From Candidatus Bipolaricaulota bacterium (GTDB lineage: Bacteria; Bipolaricaulota; Bipolaricaulia; UBA7950; UBA9294), in NCBI GenBank assembly GCA_021159105.1, contig JAGGSM010000062.1, positions 1 through 21,966 of the forward strand: a DNA stretch of 21,966 nucleotides, written 5' to 3'. Each line of letters begins with the position of its first letter. Position 1 is the stretch's first letter. The notes under the pieces are model-generated. The model was not told the DNA's origin. It saw only the letters and a list, made by a program, of their open reading frames with translations, and did not search any database. Of this stretch, positions 1-8,316 are shown one piece after another. The position numbers were made by a program, and so were the translations under genes.

Positions 1-39
1 CTCCTTCTTGCTCTTCAGTATTAGTGCCTTCTTTGCCAT
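1..39 (-). CDS. rpsN: 30S ribosomal protein S14 (N-terminal 13 codons only)
   Basis: The gene starts at an ATG whose first base is 39 and runs off the left edge. The visible residues are MAKKALILKSKKE, which fits the start of bacterial S14, a 30S head protein. A very good ribosome binding site (run of five G) lies just upstream and overlaps the rplE stop codon. The position right after rplE is the standard spc-operon place for S14. The visible part is too short to tell the short zinc-binding form from the long form. Confidence 0.8.
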   Translation of the reverse strand, partial: MAKKALILKSKKE

Positions 40-46
40 AATCCCC

Positions 47-577
47 CTAGTCCTTGAACGGGAACCCAAGCCCCTTCAACAGGGCGTACCCTTCCTTATC
101 GTTCCGCGCTGTGGTGACTATCGTGACATCCATTCCCTGTGTGGAGACCATCTCTTTGTAGGAGATCTCCGGGAAGATCAGCTGTTCCTTCAGCCCCAGG
201 GTGTAGTTCCCCCGGCCGTCGAACGACGCGGAGGACAGGCCGCGAAAGTCGCGGATCCCTGGAAAGACGATGTTGAACAGCTTGTACAGGAACTCGTAGG
301 CCTTGTCCCGGCGCAGTGTCACCTTGCACCCGATCGGGTCCCCCTCGGTGAGGTGGAAATCGGAGATCGACTTCTTCGCCTTGGTCACCACCGGGTGTTG
401 GCCGGTGATCTTGGAGAGGTTTGCCACCGCTCCTTCCATCACCTTCGGGTTGTCCTTGTCGGATACCCCCATGTTAATCGCCACTTTCACGATGCGGGGG
501 ATCTCCATCACGTTTTTCAGACCCAGTTCCTTCATCAGCCGCGGGGCCACTTCTTTCTCAAACTTCTCGTGTAGCAT
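47..577 (-). CDS. rplE: 50S ribosomal protein L5
   Basis: This 176-residue protein has the normal length and sequence pattern of bacterial L5. Examples are MEIPRIVKVAINMGV near residues 24-38, the stretch around TGQHPVVTKAKKSIS (about 58-72), and GIRDFRGLSSASFDGRGNY near residue 107. L5 binds 5S rRNA in the central protuberance and contacts the P-site tRNA. It follows rplX after a 2-base gap and precedes rpsN, which is the classical spc order. A GGTAGAG ribosome binding site precedes the ATG. Nothing is unusual about it. Confidence 0.97.
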   Translation of the reverse strand: MLHEKFEKEVAPRLMKELGLKNVMEIPRIVKVAINMGVSDKDNPKVMEGAVANLSKITGQHPVVTKAKKSISDFHLTEGDPIGCKVTLRRDKAYEFLYKLFNIVFPGIRDFRGLSSASFDGRGNYTLGLKEQLIFPEISYKEMVSTQGMDVTIVTTARNDKEGYALLKGLGFPFKD

Positions 578-579
578 CT

Positions 580-891
580 CTACCTAAACGTCTCCCCACA
601 TTGCTTACACTGGCGCATCTTCTCACCATCAACATCAGTGAATCCGACACGAGTAGGCGCGCCGCACTCAGGACAGACCACAAGCACGTTGGAGATGTGA
701 ATCGTCCCCTCACGCTTGATGATCCCAGGCTCACGCAGGTTCTGCGTCGCCCGCTGGTGTTTGGTGATCATGTGCACGTTCTCCACGATGATTCGCTCCC
801 GCTCAGGGTAGACGACCATCACCTTCCCGTACTTTCCCCGGTCGTTGCCAGAGATAACCTTCACCCGATCCCCTTTTCGAATCTTCCTCAT
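580..891 (-). CDS. rplX: 50S ribosomal protein L24, zinc-ribbon form
   Basis: This 103-residue L24 initiates 50S assembly by binding the 5' end of 23S rRNA. The KOW motif is at the N terminus (KGDRVKVISGNDRGKYGKV). The C-terminal tail carries two CxxC pairs, CPEC and CKQC, at residues 73/76 and 95/98, so a structural zinc is likely. There are two adjacent ATG codons at 894 and 891. The second was chosen because the AAGGAG site is 6 bases from it and only 3 from the first. The gene lies between rplN (14-base gap to the chosen start) and rplE. Confidence 0.96.
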   Translation of the reverse strand: MRKIRKGDRVKVISGNDRGKYGKVMVVYPERERIIVENVHMITKHQRATQNLREPGIIKREGTIHISNVLVVCPECGAPTRVGFTDVDGEKMRQCKQCGETFR

Positions 892-905
892 CATCCACTC
901 CTTGT

Positions 906-1274
906 CTACAGGACCTCAGGTGCGAGGGAAATAATCCGCATCATCTTCTTATCCCGCAGCTCGCGAGCCACTGGTCCGAAGACACGCGTCCCGACCGGCT
1001 CTCCCTGGGGGTTGATGAGCACGATGGCGTTATCGTCGAACCGGATGAAGGTACCATCCTTTCTCCGATACGCGCTACGCGTGCGCACAATGACCCCTTT
1101 CACGATCTGCCCCTTCTCTATATCACTGGTGGGGAGGCGCTTCCGCACCGAACCGACGACGATGTCCCCGATCTCTCCCCAACGGCGGTTCGAAGGACCG
1201 AGCACGTTGATACAGCGAACAAGTTTCGCCCCGGAATTGTCGGCCACCCGCAACACGGTCTGCATCTGAATCAC
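906..1274 (-). CDS. rplN: 50S ribosomal protein L14
   Basis: This 122-residue protein has exactly the usual L14 length. It starts MIQMQTVLRVADNSGAK and contains the conserved stretch around RRKDGTFIRFDDNA near residues 71-84. L14 sits at the subunit interface next to L19 and forms bridges to 16S rRNA. The start codon is GTG at 1274. It was chosen over the ATG three codons later because a GGAGG site lies 7 bases upstream and the MIQ start is conserved in the family. It follows rpsQ after 2 bases. Confidence 0.97.
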   Translation of the reverse strand: MIQMQTVLRVADNSGAKLVRCINVLGPSNRRWGEIGDIVVGSVRKRLPTSDIEKGQIVKGVIVRTRSAYRRKDGTFIRFDDNAIVLINPQGEPVGTRVFGPVARELRDKKMMRIISLAPEVL

Positions 1275-1276
1275 GA

Positions 1277-1522
1277 CTAGGCCTCCGCTTTCTCGATTAT
1301 CTCAACCAATCGCCAGCGCTTCAGTCGACTGAGCGGACGAGCCTCTTCTATCTTGACCTTATCACCCACGCTCGCCACCTGCAGCGGATCATGGGCGTAG
1401 AACTTAAAGTGTCGCCGGATGTGCTTGCGATACCGCCGGAGAAACTTCTTCTCTTCGACCTGCACGACTATCGTCTTCTCCATGCGGTCGCTCACAACGC
1501 GACCAATCTTCGTCTTTTTCAT
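1277..1522 (-). CDS. rpsQ: 30S ribosomal protein S17
   Basis: This 81-residue OB-fold protein begins MKKTKIGRVVSDRMEKTIVV, a typical S17 N terminus, and has the conserved basic region RRYRKHIRRHFKFYAHD (about residues 30-46). S17 is a primary 16S rRNA binder in the 30S body. Its ATG overlaps the rpmC stop as ATGA, which suggests translational coupling. A G-rich ribosome binding site lies just upstream. Confidence 0.96.
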   Translation of the reverse strand: MKKTKIGRVVSDRMEKTIVVQVEEKKFLRRYRKHIRRHFKFYAHDPLQVASVGDKVKIEEARPLSRLKRWRLVEIIEKAEA

Positions 1523-1719
1523 CTTTCTTCCCCCCGCGCCTTCTCCCGCACGATGGTCATCGCACGGGCGATATCCTGGCGGGTTTTCGCCAGTTCAGCG
1601 GTGTTGTCCAGCTCCCCGCCAACCTTCTGAAAGCGCAGGTTGAACAGCTTGCGCTTGAATTCCTGCACCTTCTGTTCCAATTCATCTCTGGAAAGCTCTC
1701 GCAGATCCATGGCCTTCAT
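1519..1719 (-). CDS. rpmC: 50S ribosomal protein L29
   Basis: This 66-residue, highly charged helical hairpin protein contains the L29 signature LRELSRDELEQKVQEFKRKL and FNLRFQKVGGELDN, then a second helix. L29 is near the polypeptide exit tunnel and is part of the docking site for trigger factor and SRP. The start at 1719 has a GGAGG site 6 bases upstream and overlaps the rplP stop by four bases (ATGA). An internal ATG at codon 4 is less well placed. Confidence 0.96.
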   Translation of the reverse strand: MKAMDLRELSRDELEQKVQEFKRKLFNLRFQKVGGELDNTAELAKTRQDIARAMTIVREKARGEER

Positions 1720-2147
1720 CTCTCGCCTCCCAGGACATTGCGTCGCTTCAGTCGCGTCGGGATGGGTAGCTTGTGGCTCACCAGCTCATGCACCCGCTTC
1801 GCCTCGGCCTCGCCAATACCGGCAATCTCAAACAGGATTCTCCCCGGCCTGACGACGGCGACCCAGTGATCGACCGCGCCCTTCCCCTTCCCCATTCGCG
1901 CTTCAGCAGGATGCTTCGTCCTCGCCTTGTCCGGGAAGATGCGGATCCACACCTTGGAGTCACGATGGGTCTGACGGGCAATCGTCGTACGGCACGCCTC
2001 GATCTGCTGCGCCGTTATCCACGCCGGGGCGAGCGCTTGAATCGCGTACTCGCCGAAGGCAATCTCGTATCCACGCGTTGCCTTACCCTTCGTCCGACCA
2101 CAATGAAATTTCCTGTACTTCGTCCTCTTCGGAAACAGAAGTGCCAT
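1716..2147 (-). CDS. rplP: 50S ribosomal protein L16
   Basis: This 143-residue protein starts MALLFPKRTKYRKFHCGR and contains the conserved block RMGKGKGAVDHWVAVVRPGRI (about residues 84-104). This is the L16 loop that reaches toward the peptidyl transferase centre and the A/P tRNA elbow. It starts one base after the rpsC stop, with AGGTGAG as ribosome binding site. Confidence 0.97.
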   Translation of the reverse strand: MALLFPKRTKYRKFHCGRTKGKATRGYEIAFGEYAIQALAPAWITAQQIEACRTTIARQTHRDSKVWIRIFPDKARTKHPAEARMGKGKGAVDHWVAVVRPGRILFEIAGIGEAEAKRVHELVSHKLPIPTRLKRRNVLGGER

Positions 2148-2148
2148 C

Positions 2149-2805
2149 TTAGCTCACCTTCTCCCGTGGCGCCGTAGCGTAAGCGTGCTCCCCGCGGAAG
2201 ACCCATGCCTTGACACCGATGTTTCCATACTTGGTTCGCGCTTCGGTGAAACCGTAGTCGATGTCCGCGCGGATCGTCTGCAGCGGGACACGCCCCTCCA
2301 TCATGCTGATGGAACGCGCGATCTCCGCTCCACCGAGGCGCCCACTGACCTTTATCTTTACCCCTTCCGCGCCCGCTCCCATCACCCGACGAATGACTTC
2401 CTTCATCGCCCGGGCAGGAGCGATCCGCCCTTCGATCTGCATTGCCACGTCCTGAGCAACGAGCGGAGCTTCTAGGTCGGGGCGCTCAATCTCTTGAATA
2501 GCAACCTTGACCGTCCTACCGGTGAGTTTCTCCAATTCCCTCTGTAGGACCTGAATTTCGCTACCGCCACGGCCGATGACGATCCCCGGCCGCGCCGAGC
2601 GAATGATGATCGACACACGATCAGCCTTCGAACGCTCGATGTTCACCTCAGAGACCGCCGCGCGGCGATACCGATCGGTGATGAGTTGCCGAATCTTGTA
2701 GTCCTCGGTGATGTATTCGGGCGCCATCTTGGGGTTGTACCAGTTGGAGATCCACTTGCGGGTAACTCCCATTCTGAACCCTACTGGGTGGACTTTCTGT
2801 CCCAT
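2149..2805 (-). CDS. rpsC: 30S ribosomal protein S3
   Basis: This 218-residue protein begins MGQKVHPVGFRMGVT, the universal bacterial S3 start. It has a KH domain with the VIGRGGSEI motif near residues 75-83 and a conserved C-terminal domain ending in GVKAWVFRGE. S3 is at the mRNA entry channel and takes part in helicase activity. An ATG also lies one codon upstream at 2808, giving MMGQ and overlapping the rplV stop. The second ATG is preferred because it gives the conserved N terminus. Confidence 0.97.
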   Translation of the reverse strand: MGQKVHPVGFRMGVTRKWISNWYNPKMAPEYITEDYKIRQLITDRYRRAAVSEVNIERSKADRVSIIIRSARPGIVIGRGGSEIQVLQRELEKLTGRTVKVAIQEIERPDLEAPLVAQDVAMQIEGRIAPARAMKEVIRRVMGAGAEGVKIKVSGRLGGAEIARSISMMEGRVPLQTIRADIDYGFTEARTKYGNIGVKAWVFRGEHAYATAPREKVS

Positions 2806-3146
2806 CATTCACCCCTCTTGTCGCCCACGACGATCGTCACATGACTCGTCGGCCGGCGCACGATATCGGCCCGTCCCATCGCTCGCGGCCGCAGCCGGCG
2901 CAGCGATGGCCCCATGTCTATTGTGGCACGCACCACAAACAGATCATCAACATCAACGTTATAGTTGTTCTCAGCGTTAGCTATCGCCGATTCGAGCGTC
3001 TTGCGAATCAGCCGCGCCGATTTCTTGTTCGATAGCATGATAATCCGCAGCGCATCATTGACGTTCTTCCCACGGATGATATCCGCTACCAAGCGCGCCT
3101 TACGCGGAGACATGCGCAATCCTCTTGTTACAGCCCTTGCTTCCAT
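2805..3146 (-). CDS. rplV: 50S ribosomal protein L22
   Basis: This 113-residue protein has the L22 pattern: RGLRMSPRKARLVADIIRGK near the N terminus, KSARLIRKTLESAIANAEN in the middle, and a long C-terminal hairpin with RRLRPRAMGRADIVRRPTSH. That hairpin lines the exit tunnel. Two tandem ATG codons occur at 3149 and 3146. The second was chosen because the GGGGAG site is 5 bases from it and only 2 from the first. The stop overlaps the rpsC start region. Confidence 0.96.
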   Translation of the reverse strand: MEARAVTRGLRMSPRKARLVADIIRGKNVNDALRIIMLSNKKSARLIRKTLESAIANAENNYNVDVDDLFVVRATIDMGPSLRRLRPRAMGRADIVRRPTSHVTIVVGDKRGE

Positions 3147-3156
3147 CATATCTCCC

Positions 3157-3441
3157 CTACGTCAGGCCCGGCGCCCGCTTCTTCTTCATACCACCGTGCG
3201 AGCGGAACGTTCGCGTCGGGGCAAATTCCCCCAGCTTGTGGCCAACCATGTTCTCAACCACGTACACTGGAACATGTACCTTCCCGTTATGAACCTTGAT
3301 CGTCAGCCCAACCATATCTGGGGTGACCATCGAGGCTCGAGACCACGTCTTGATCTCAGTTATCTCCCCACGCCTTGCTCGCTCGACCTTGCGCTGCAGG
3401 CTTTCGAGCACGTAGGGCCCTTTCTTCGTAGACCTCGGCAT
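3157..3441 (-). CDS. rpsS: 30S ribosomal protein S19
   Basis: This 94-residue protein starts MPRSTKKGPYV and contains the conserved stretch around TPDMVGLTIKVHNGKVHVPV (about residues 40-59) and HKLGEFAPTRTFRSH. S19 sits in the 30S head and pairs with S13. The ribosome binding site is GGAGG, 9 bases before the ATG. It starts 3 bases after the rplB stop, in normal S10-operon order. Confidence 0.97.
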   Translation of the reverse strand: MPRSTKKGPYVLESLQRKVERARRGEITEIKTWSRASMVTPDMVGLTIKVHNGKVHVPVYVVENMVGHKLGEFAPTRTFRSHGGMKKKRAPGLT

Positions 3442-3444
3442 CTC

Positions 3445-4284
3445 TTATCGCCTCCCCTTACCGGCTCGGCGCACGATCAGAGCGCTCGACTTCTTGCGCT
3501 TGTTCCTCGTGCGTCCACCTTTAGCGAGTTTCCCTGTCGGGGAGACCTGCGGACGCCCAACGCGCGCCCGTCCCTCTCCACCGCCATGCGGGTGATCGAC
3601 CGGATTCATGGCCACCCCGCGCACGTGCGGCTTGCGGCCAAGATGACGCACCCGGCCCGCCTTCCCGTGTTTGATGTTCTTGTGGTCGGGATTACCAACC
3701 TCGCCGATCGTGGCACGGCACTCCACATTGAAAATCCGCACCTCACCGGAGGGCATGCGCACGTGCGCACGATTCCCCTCCTTCCCGATCAGCTTCGCCG
3801 ATGTCCCGGCAGAGCGAGCGACCTTGCCGCCACGCCCTGGCGTAAGCTCCAGATTGTGGATCACCGCTCCCAGAGGGATCCTGCGCAGAGGGAGGGCGTT
3901 ACCAACCCTGATCTCGGCCTGGTCTCCGGACTCGACCATCGTCCCAATCTCCAGAGAGACGGGGGCGATGATGTAGCGCTTCTCACCATCGACATAGTTC
4001 AATAGGGTGATCCAAGCGGATCTGTTCGGATCGTATTCGCGCGTGGCAACGCGGGCTGGAATACCGTCCTTGTCGTTGCGCGCAAAATCGATGATCCTGT
4101 ACCGTCGCTTGTGCCCACCGCCGCGGAAGCGCGAGGTGATCCTCCCCTGAGAATTACGCCCGCCGCTCTTGCGCACCGGCAACAACAGGCTCTTCTCGGG
4201 AGCAACCTGCGAAAGATCCGAGAAGTCGGGAAGATCAGCATGACGCCGCCCGGGTGATGTCGGATTGAATCTCTTAAGTGCCAT
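3445..4284 (-). CDS. rplB: 50S ribosomal protein L2
   Basis: This 279-residue protein has normal L2 length. It contains the RNA-binding domain (GRNSQGRITSRFRGGGHKRR, about residues 42-61) and the conserved C-terminal segment NPVDHPHGGGEGRARVGR (about 219-236), which includes the histidine linked to peptidyl transferase function. L2 is needed for subunit joining. The 7-base gap after rplW and the order W-B-S19 are standard. Confidence 0.98.
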   Translation of the reverse strand: MALKRFNPTSPGRRHADLPDFSDLSQVAPEKSLLLPVRKSGGRNSQGRITSRFRGGGHKRRYRIIDFARNDKDGIPARVATREYDPNRSAWITLLNYVDGEKRYIIAPVSLEIGTMVESGDQAEIRVGNALPLRRIPLGAVIHNLELTPGRGGKVARSAGTSAKLIGKEGNRAHVRMPSGEVRIFNVECRATIGEVGNPDHKNIKHGKAGRVRHLGRKPHVRGVAMNPVDHPHGGGEGRARVGRPQVSPTGKLAKGGRTRNKRKKSSALIVRRAGKGRR

Positions 4285-4291
4285 ACTTTAA

Positions 4292-4591
4292 CTATCCTCC
4301 CATCACGTTAATTCGGTCGCCAGGGGCCAACCGAACGATCGCCTTGTGCCAGCGCGATGTACGCCCGTGCAGCTGGTTCAATCGCTCGCGCCGCGGCTTA
4401 CCATTCATGTTCGCCGTCCACACCTTCTCCACCTTCACCTTGAACAGATCCTCCACTGCCTTTCTGATCTGAACCTTGTTGGCACCGAGCGCCACGCGGA
4501 AGGAGTACTTCCTCTCCTCCATGCGCGCCCACGAGTCCTCCGTCAGGATCGGCTCCAGGATGACGTCCTCTGAATGCAAAAGTTTGGCCAT
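4292..4591 (-). CDS. rplW: 50S ribosomal protein L23
   Basis: This 99-residue protein contains EPILTEDSWARMEERKYSF and the family core VALGANKVQIRKAVEDLFKV (about residues 33-52), followed by KVWTANMNGKPRR. L23 is at the tunnel exit and is the main trigger-factor and SRP docking protein. It starts 2 bases after the rplD stop with a GGAGAG ribosome binding site. Confidence 0.96.
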   Translation of the reverse strand: MAKLLHSEDVILEPILTEDSWARMEERKYSFRVALGANKVQIRKAVEDLFKVKVEKVWTANMNGKPRRERLNQLHGRTSRWHKAIVRLAPGDRINVMGG

Positions 4592-4593
4592 GG

Positions 4594-5223
4594 CTACAAT
4601 CTCTCCTTCAATTCATCAAGCGCCTGTGTGGTCATCACCAGCGCGTCGTAGCGCAGGATGTCGTACACGTTCAATCCCGCACTCGCTAAGCACTTCACTC
4701 TCGGGAGGTTGGAGAAGGACTTCTTGACCGCCTGATTATACTCACCCTTCCCAACCACCACCAGCGCCGAGGAAGCCACCCCCAGCCGCTCCAGGAGCCC
4801 GAGCGCCCGTTTCGTCTTCGGCTCATCGAACGCGATCCGATCGACAAGGGCGATATTCCCGCTGGAAGCTCGATCCGACAGCGCCGAGATCAGGGCTCCC
4901 CGCAGCATTTTCTTGGTCAGTTTGATGTGATAGGTCTTGGGCTTCGGTCCGAAAACCGTCCCTCCCCCGGTCCACAGCGGAGAGCGCCTAGATCCAGCTC
5001 GCGCTCTCCCCGTCCCCTTCTGGCGCCAGGGTTTAGCCCCACCGCCGCTGACCTCTCCCCGCGTCTTGGTGGAGCTGTTCCCTTTGCGACGGTTCGTCAG
5101 TTGCATGCGCACCGTTCGATAGAGCAGATCAGCGTTGACCTGCGCGCCGAACAGCCGCTCGTCCAGTTCCACTGCCTGGGGATCGTCAGTTCGATCCATT
5201 ATGTACTGTTTCGCTTCAACCAT
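4594..5223 (-). CDS. rplD: 50S ribosomal protein L4
   Basis: This 209-residue protein has the L4 tunnel loop RGEVSGGGAKPWRQKGTGRA (about residues 55-74), followed by SRRSPLWTGGGTVFGPKPK. L4 lines the exit tunnel constriction and in some proteobacteria also represses the S10 operon. Nothing here shows that such autoregulation exists in this organism. The ATG at 5223 overlaps the end of rplC by 8 bases, so the two are probably coupled. A second ATG at codon 9 is possible but has no better ribosome binding site. Confidence 0.97.
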   Translation of the reverse strand: MVEAKQYIMDRTDDPQAVELDERLFGAQVNADLLYRTVRMQLTNRRKGNSSTKTRGEVSGGGAKPWRQKGTGRARAGSRRSPLWTGGGTVFGPKPKTYHIKLTKKMLRGALISALSDRASSGNIALVDRIAFDEPKTKRALGLLERLGVASSALVVVGKGEYNQAVKKSFSNLPRVKCLASAGLNVYDILRYDALVMTTQALDELKERL

Positions 5224-5839
5224 TGCTCTTCCTCAACTGCAATACCGTTCCCTTCGCCCCAGGGGTCGAGCCCTTCACCACGACGAGGTTATTCTCCACA
5301 TCGACCTTAACCACCCGCAGCGATTTTGCCGTGACGCGCTTGTTCCCCGTCTGCCCGGGCAGCTTCTTCCCCTTGACGACGCGCCCTGGGTTCACGCAGT
5401 TGCCGACCGAACCGGGGCGGCGATGGAAGTGCGAACCGTGCGTCTTCGGCCCACCCGCGAAGTTCCAGCGCTTGACAACACCCTGGAAGCCAAGCCCGCG
5501 CGATGTACCGATGACATCGATCTTGTCGCCCTCTTCAAAGATCCCCACATCGACACGGTCCCCCACCTTGTACTGGTCGGGGTCGTCGATGCGCACCTCG
5601 AACAGATGTCGGTGCGGAGCGACGCCAGCCTTGCCGAAGTGCCCGCGCAGGGGTTTGGTCACCTTCCGCTCGGGGACCTCATCGTAACCGAGTTGGAGAG
5701 CGTTGTACCCATCGGTCTCCACGGTCTTCACCTGCACAACCGTGCTCGGCTGCGCCTCGATCACCGTTGTGCCGACAGCGCTCCCGTCGACGAACAACTG
5801 CGTCATACCTATCTTCCGTGCTAGAATTCCCAGAGCCAT
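5216..5839 (-). CDS. rplC: 50S ribosomal protein L3
   Basis: This 207-residue protein begins MALGILARKIGMTQLF, the standard L3 N terminus. It contains the conserved block KTHGSHFHRRPGSVGN and NPGRVVKGKKLPGQTGNKRV, the loop that approaches the peptidyl transferase centre. The ATG at 5839 was chosen over an in-frame TTG three codons upstream, because the GGAGG site is 9 bases from the ATG and abuts the TTG. It follows rpsJ after 21 bases and is the first large-subunit gene of the S10 cluster. Confidence 0.97.
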   Translation of the reverse strand: MALGILARKIGMTQLFVDGSAVGTTVIEAQPSTVVQVKTVETDGYNALQLGYDEVPERKVTKPLRGHFGKAGVAPHRHLFEVRIDDPDQYKVGDRVDVGIFEEGDKIDVIGTSRGLGFQGVVKRWNFAGGPKTHGSHFHRRPGSVGNCVNPGRVVKGKKLPGQTGNKRVTAKSLRVVKVDVENNLVVVKGSTPGAKGTVLQLRKSNG

Positions 5840-5860
5840 CCGCCACAACCTCCGCTTTTC

Positions 5861-6169
5861 TTAGAGCTTTATCTCAATATCGATCCCGGTGGGAAGCTCG
5901 ATGTCCATCAGGGCATTGATCGTCTCCGAGGTCGGTTCCTTGATGTCAAGCAGGCGGGAGTGAATCCGCCGTTCGAAATGCTCCATCGATTTCTTGTTGA
6001 CATGAGGGGACCGCAGGACCGTGTACACCCGTCGCTCCGTTGGAAGTGGGATTGGTCCAGAGATCTTGGCTCGGGTCCCTTTGGCCGAATCAACGATCTT
6101 CTTCACAGAACTATCGACCAATTCGTAGTCGTAACCCCGCAGCTTGATCCTAATCTTCTCTCTTGCCAT
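5861..6169 (-). CDS. rpsJ: 30S ribosomal protein S10
   Basis: This 102-residue protein has the S10 pattern: KIRIKLRGYDYELVDSSVKK, then SGPIPLPTERRVYTVLRSPH (about residues 38-57), then a C-terminal LPTGIDIEIKL. S10 is in the 30S head and is the NusE partner of NusB in antitermination. It starts 2 bases after the fusA stop. In most bacteria tuf stands between these two genes, and here it does not. Confidence 0.97.
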   Translation of the reverse strand: MAREKIRIKLRGYDYELVDSSVKKIVDSAKGTRAKISGPIPLPTERRVYTVLRSPHVNKKSMEHFERRIHSRLLDIKEPTSETINALMDIELPTGIDIEIKL

Positions 6170-6171
6170 CT

Positions 6172-8262
6172 TCAGTAACCTCGACTCTTGATTATCTTCT
6201 CTCTCATTCCCATCGGGACCACTTCGTAGCGAGACACGCGCAGCGTGTACATCGCCCTTCCCTGCGTCAATGATCGCAACCGCGTCGCATAGCCGAACGT
6301 CTCCGCCAGCGGAACTGCGACGTATACGATCTGAACGGTTTCCCGTGACTGAAGCTCACGAATCTCGCCCCGTCGACGCGCCAGATCCTCCAACACCTCT
6401 CCCAGGTATTCACCAGGAGTAACAACCTCCCCCTCCATAATCGGCTCAAGGAGATCGAATTCCCCAACACTATAAGCCTCATGGATCGCAGCGGAAGCCG
6501 CTGCTCGAAAGGCAATCTCAGATGAATCCACAGGATGATAAGACCCACCGATCAAGGTAGCTCCAATATCGACTAAAGGATAACCGGCAAGGGGGCCGTT
6601 TGTCAACGTCTCCCGCACACCGCTCTCGATCGCTTGGCGAAACTGCTTTGGAATCTCATCATCCTGTGCCCTATCGCTGAACAACAGGCCATTACCGCGC
6701 TCGAGCGGGGAGAGCTCGATGATCACCTTGGCGTAGTGGCCGCGCCCGCCGATCTGCTGATCGAACGTCGCCTCCACCCGTAGTGGCCTGTTCAGGGTCT
6801 CGTGGTAGGCCACCTGCGGCTCCCCCACGTGGGCGATAACCCCCATCTCGTCGCGCAGCCTGCGCAGCAGCACCTCAAGGTGGAGCTCGCCCATCCCCGA
6901 GATGACCGTCTGATTGGTCGTCTCATCGTAGCGCACCCGGAAGGTCGGATCCTCCAGCGTCAGCTTGTCGAGCGCCTCGCTCAGAAGACCCTGCTCGGCC
7001 TCGGTGCGCGGCTCGATGGCGATGAACACCACCGGCTCCGGGAACTCTATCTTCTCCAACAGGATCGGGTGCTCCTTGTCGCACAGGGTGTCACCGGTGA
7101 AGATCGGAGTCGAGCCCACGACAGCCACGATGTCCCCAGCCGCTGTCGCGGGGAGAGGGGTGCGCTGGTTAGCGTGCATGCGGTAGATCTTCGTCACCCG
7201 CATCCCCTTTCCCGTGGAGCGGTTGTAGGCGTGTCCTCCCGCTTTCACCTGCCCGGAGTAGACGCGGATGAAGACGAGGCGGCCAGCGTACTGATCGTTG
7301 ATCACCTTGAAGGCGAGGGCGGAGAAGGGCTCATCGACCGACGCCTCCCTGCGTTCTCCGCTCTCCACGTCCTGTACCGGGGGGACATCCACCGGGGAAG
7401 GAAGGTAGCGCACGACCGCGTCCAAAAGCGGCTGCACCCCTTGATTGTGAAACGCTGATCCACCGAGGACAGGGACATATCCCTTGTCGATGCACGCTCG
7501 CCGCAGGGCTGGGTGGAAGGATTCGGCGCAGACATCACCGCTGGTCAGGTACTCCTCCATCACCAGGTCGTCCGCCTCGGCGATGCACTCCAACATCCGT
7601 TCCCGGTACGCTTCCACATCATCTGCGATCCCTTCCGGGACCGGACGATAGTCGAAGCTATCCCCCTTGCTTTCCTCGTCCCACACGATGAGCTGGCGCG
7701 AGAGGAGATCGATCATCCCCTGCAGGCGCCGCTCCTCATCACGGTATGGGAGTTGCAGGGGGACGGCGACAACGCCCAGCCGTTCCTCGATCATGTCGAG
7801 CGTCTTCACGTAGCTGGACTCGACACGATCGAGCTTGTTCACGAAGGCAATGCGCGGGATGTGATAGCGGTCGGCCTGTCGCCAGACCGTCTCCGATTGG
7901 GATTCAACCATCTCCACACCGGAGAAGATGACGATTCCCCCGTCGAGAACGCGCAGGGCACGTTCGACTTCCGCTGTGAAGTCAACGTGCCCCGGTGTAT
8001 CTATGATATCGATCCTGTGTTCGCGCCAGAAACAGGTCGTCGCCGCGGAGGTGATGGTTATCCCCCGCTCCCGCTCCTGGTCCATCCAGTCCATTTCGGT
8101 GTCACCCTCATGGACCTCGCCCATCTTGTGCGTTCGACCGGTGTAGTAGAGGATCCGCTCCGTCGTCGTGGTCTTTCCGGCATCGATATGGGCCATGATG
8201 CCGATGTTGCGCACGAGTTCAATCGGTACTGAACCACCATCCAAGATAGCATCACTGGGCAT
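6172..8262 (-). CDS. fusA: Translation elongation factor G (EF-G)
   Basis: This 696-residue translational GTPase drives tRNA and mRNA translocation after peptide bond formation and also helps ribosome recycling. The G motifs are P-loop AHIDAGKTT (residues 24-32), switch I around ERERGITITSAA (63-74), DTPGH (88-92), and NKLD (142-145). Usual EF-G has NKMD in the last motif. Domains II to V follow, including ISGMGELHLEVLL in domain III and GGRGHYAKV in domain IV. The ATG at 8262 has a GGGAGAGGG site upstream and lies 54 bases after rpsG. Some segments (for example VFSGVEMVESQSE) differ from the most common EF-G1 pattern, so a divergent EF-G subgroup is possible. The operon position argues that it is the main EF-G. 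Confidence 0.96.
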   Translation of the reverse strand: MPSDAILDGGSVPIELVRNIGIMAHIDAGKTTTTERILYYTGRTHKMGEVHEGDTEMDWMDQERERGITITSAATTCFWREHRIDIIDTPGHVDFTAEVERALRVLDGGIVIFSGVEMVESQSETVWRQADRYHIPRIAFVNKLDRVESSYVKTLDMIEERLGVVAVPLQLPYRDEERRLQGMIDLLSRQLIVWDEESKGDSFDYRPVPEGIADDVEAYRERMLECIAEADDLVMEEYLTSGDVCAESFHPALRRACIDKGYVPVLGGSAFHNQGVQPLLDAVVRYLPSPVDVPPVQDVESGERREASVDEPFSALAFKVINDQYAGRLVFIRVYSGQVKAGGHAYNRSTGKGMRVTKIYRMHANQRTPLPATAAGDIVAVVGSTPIFTGDTLCDKEHPILLEKIEFPEPVVFIAIEPRTEAEQGLLSEALDKLTLEDPTFRVRYDETTNQTVISGMGELHLEVLLRRLRDEMGVIAHVGEPQVAYHETLNRPLRVEATFDQQIGGRGHYAKVIIELSPLERGNGLLFSDRAQDDEIPKQFRQAIESGVRETLTNGPLAGYPLVDIGATLIGGSYHPVDSSEIAFRAAASAAIHEAYSVGEFDLLEPIMEGEVVTPGEYLGEVLEDLARRRGEIRELQSRETVQIVYVAVPLAETFGYATRLRSLTQGRAMYTLRVSRYEVVPMGMREKIIKSRGY

Positions 8263-8316
8263 AGAGACCCTCTCCCTTGGGCGATATCAATGCAAGAACA
8301 GAGGACCCCGAATCAG

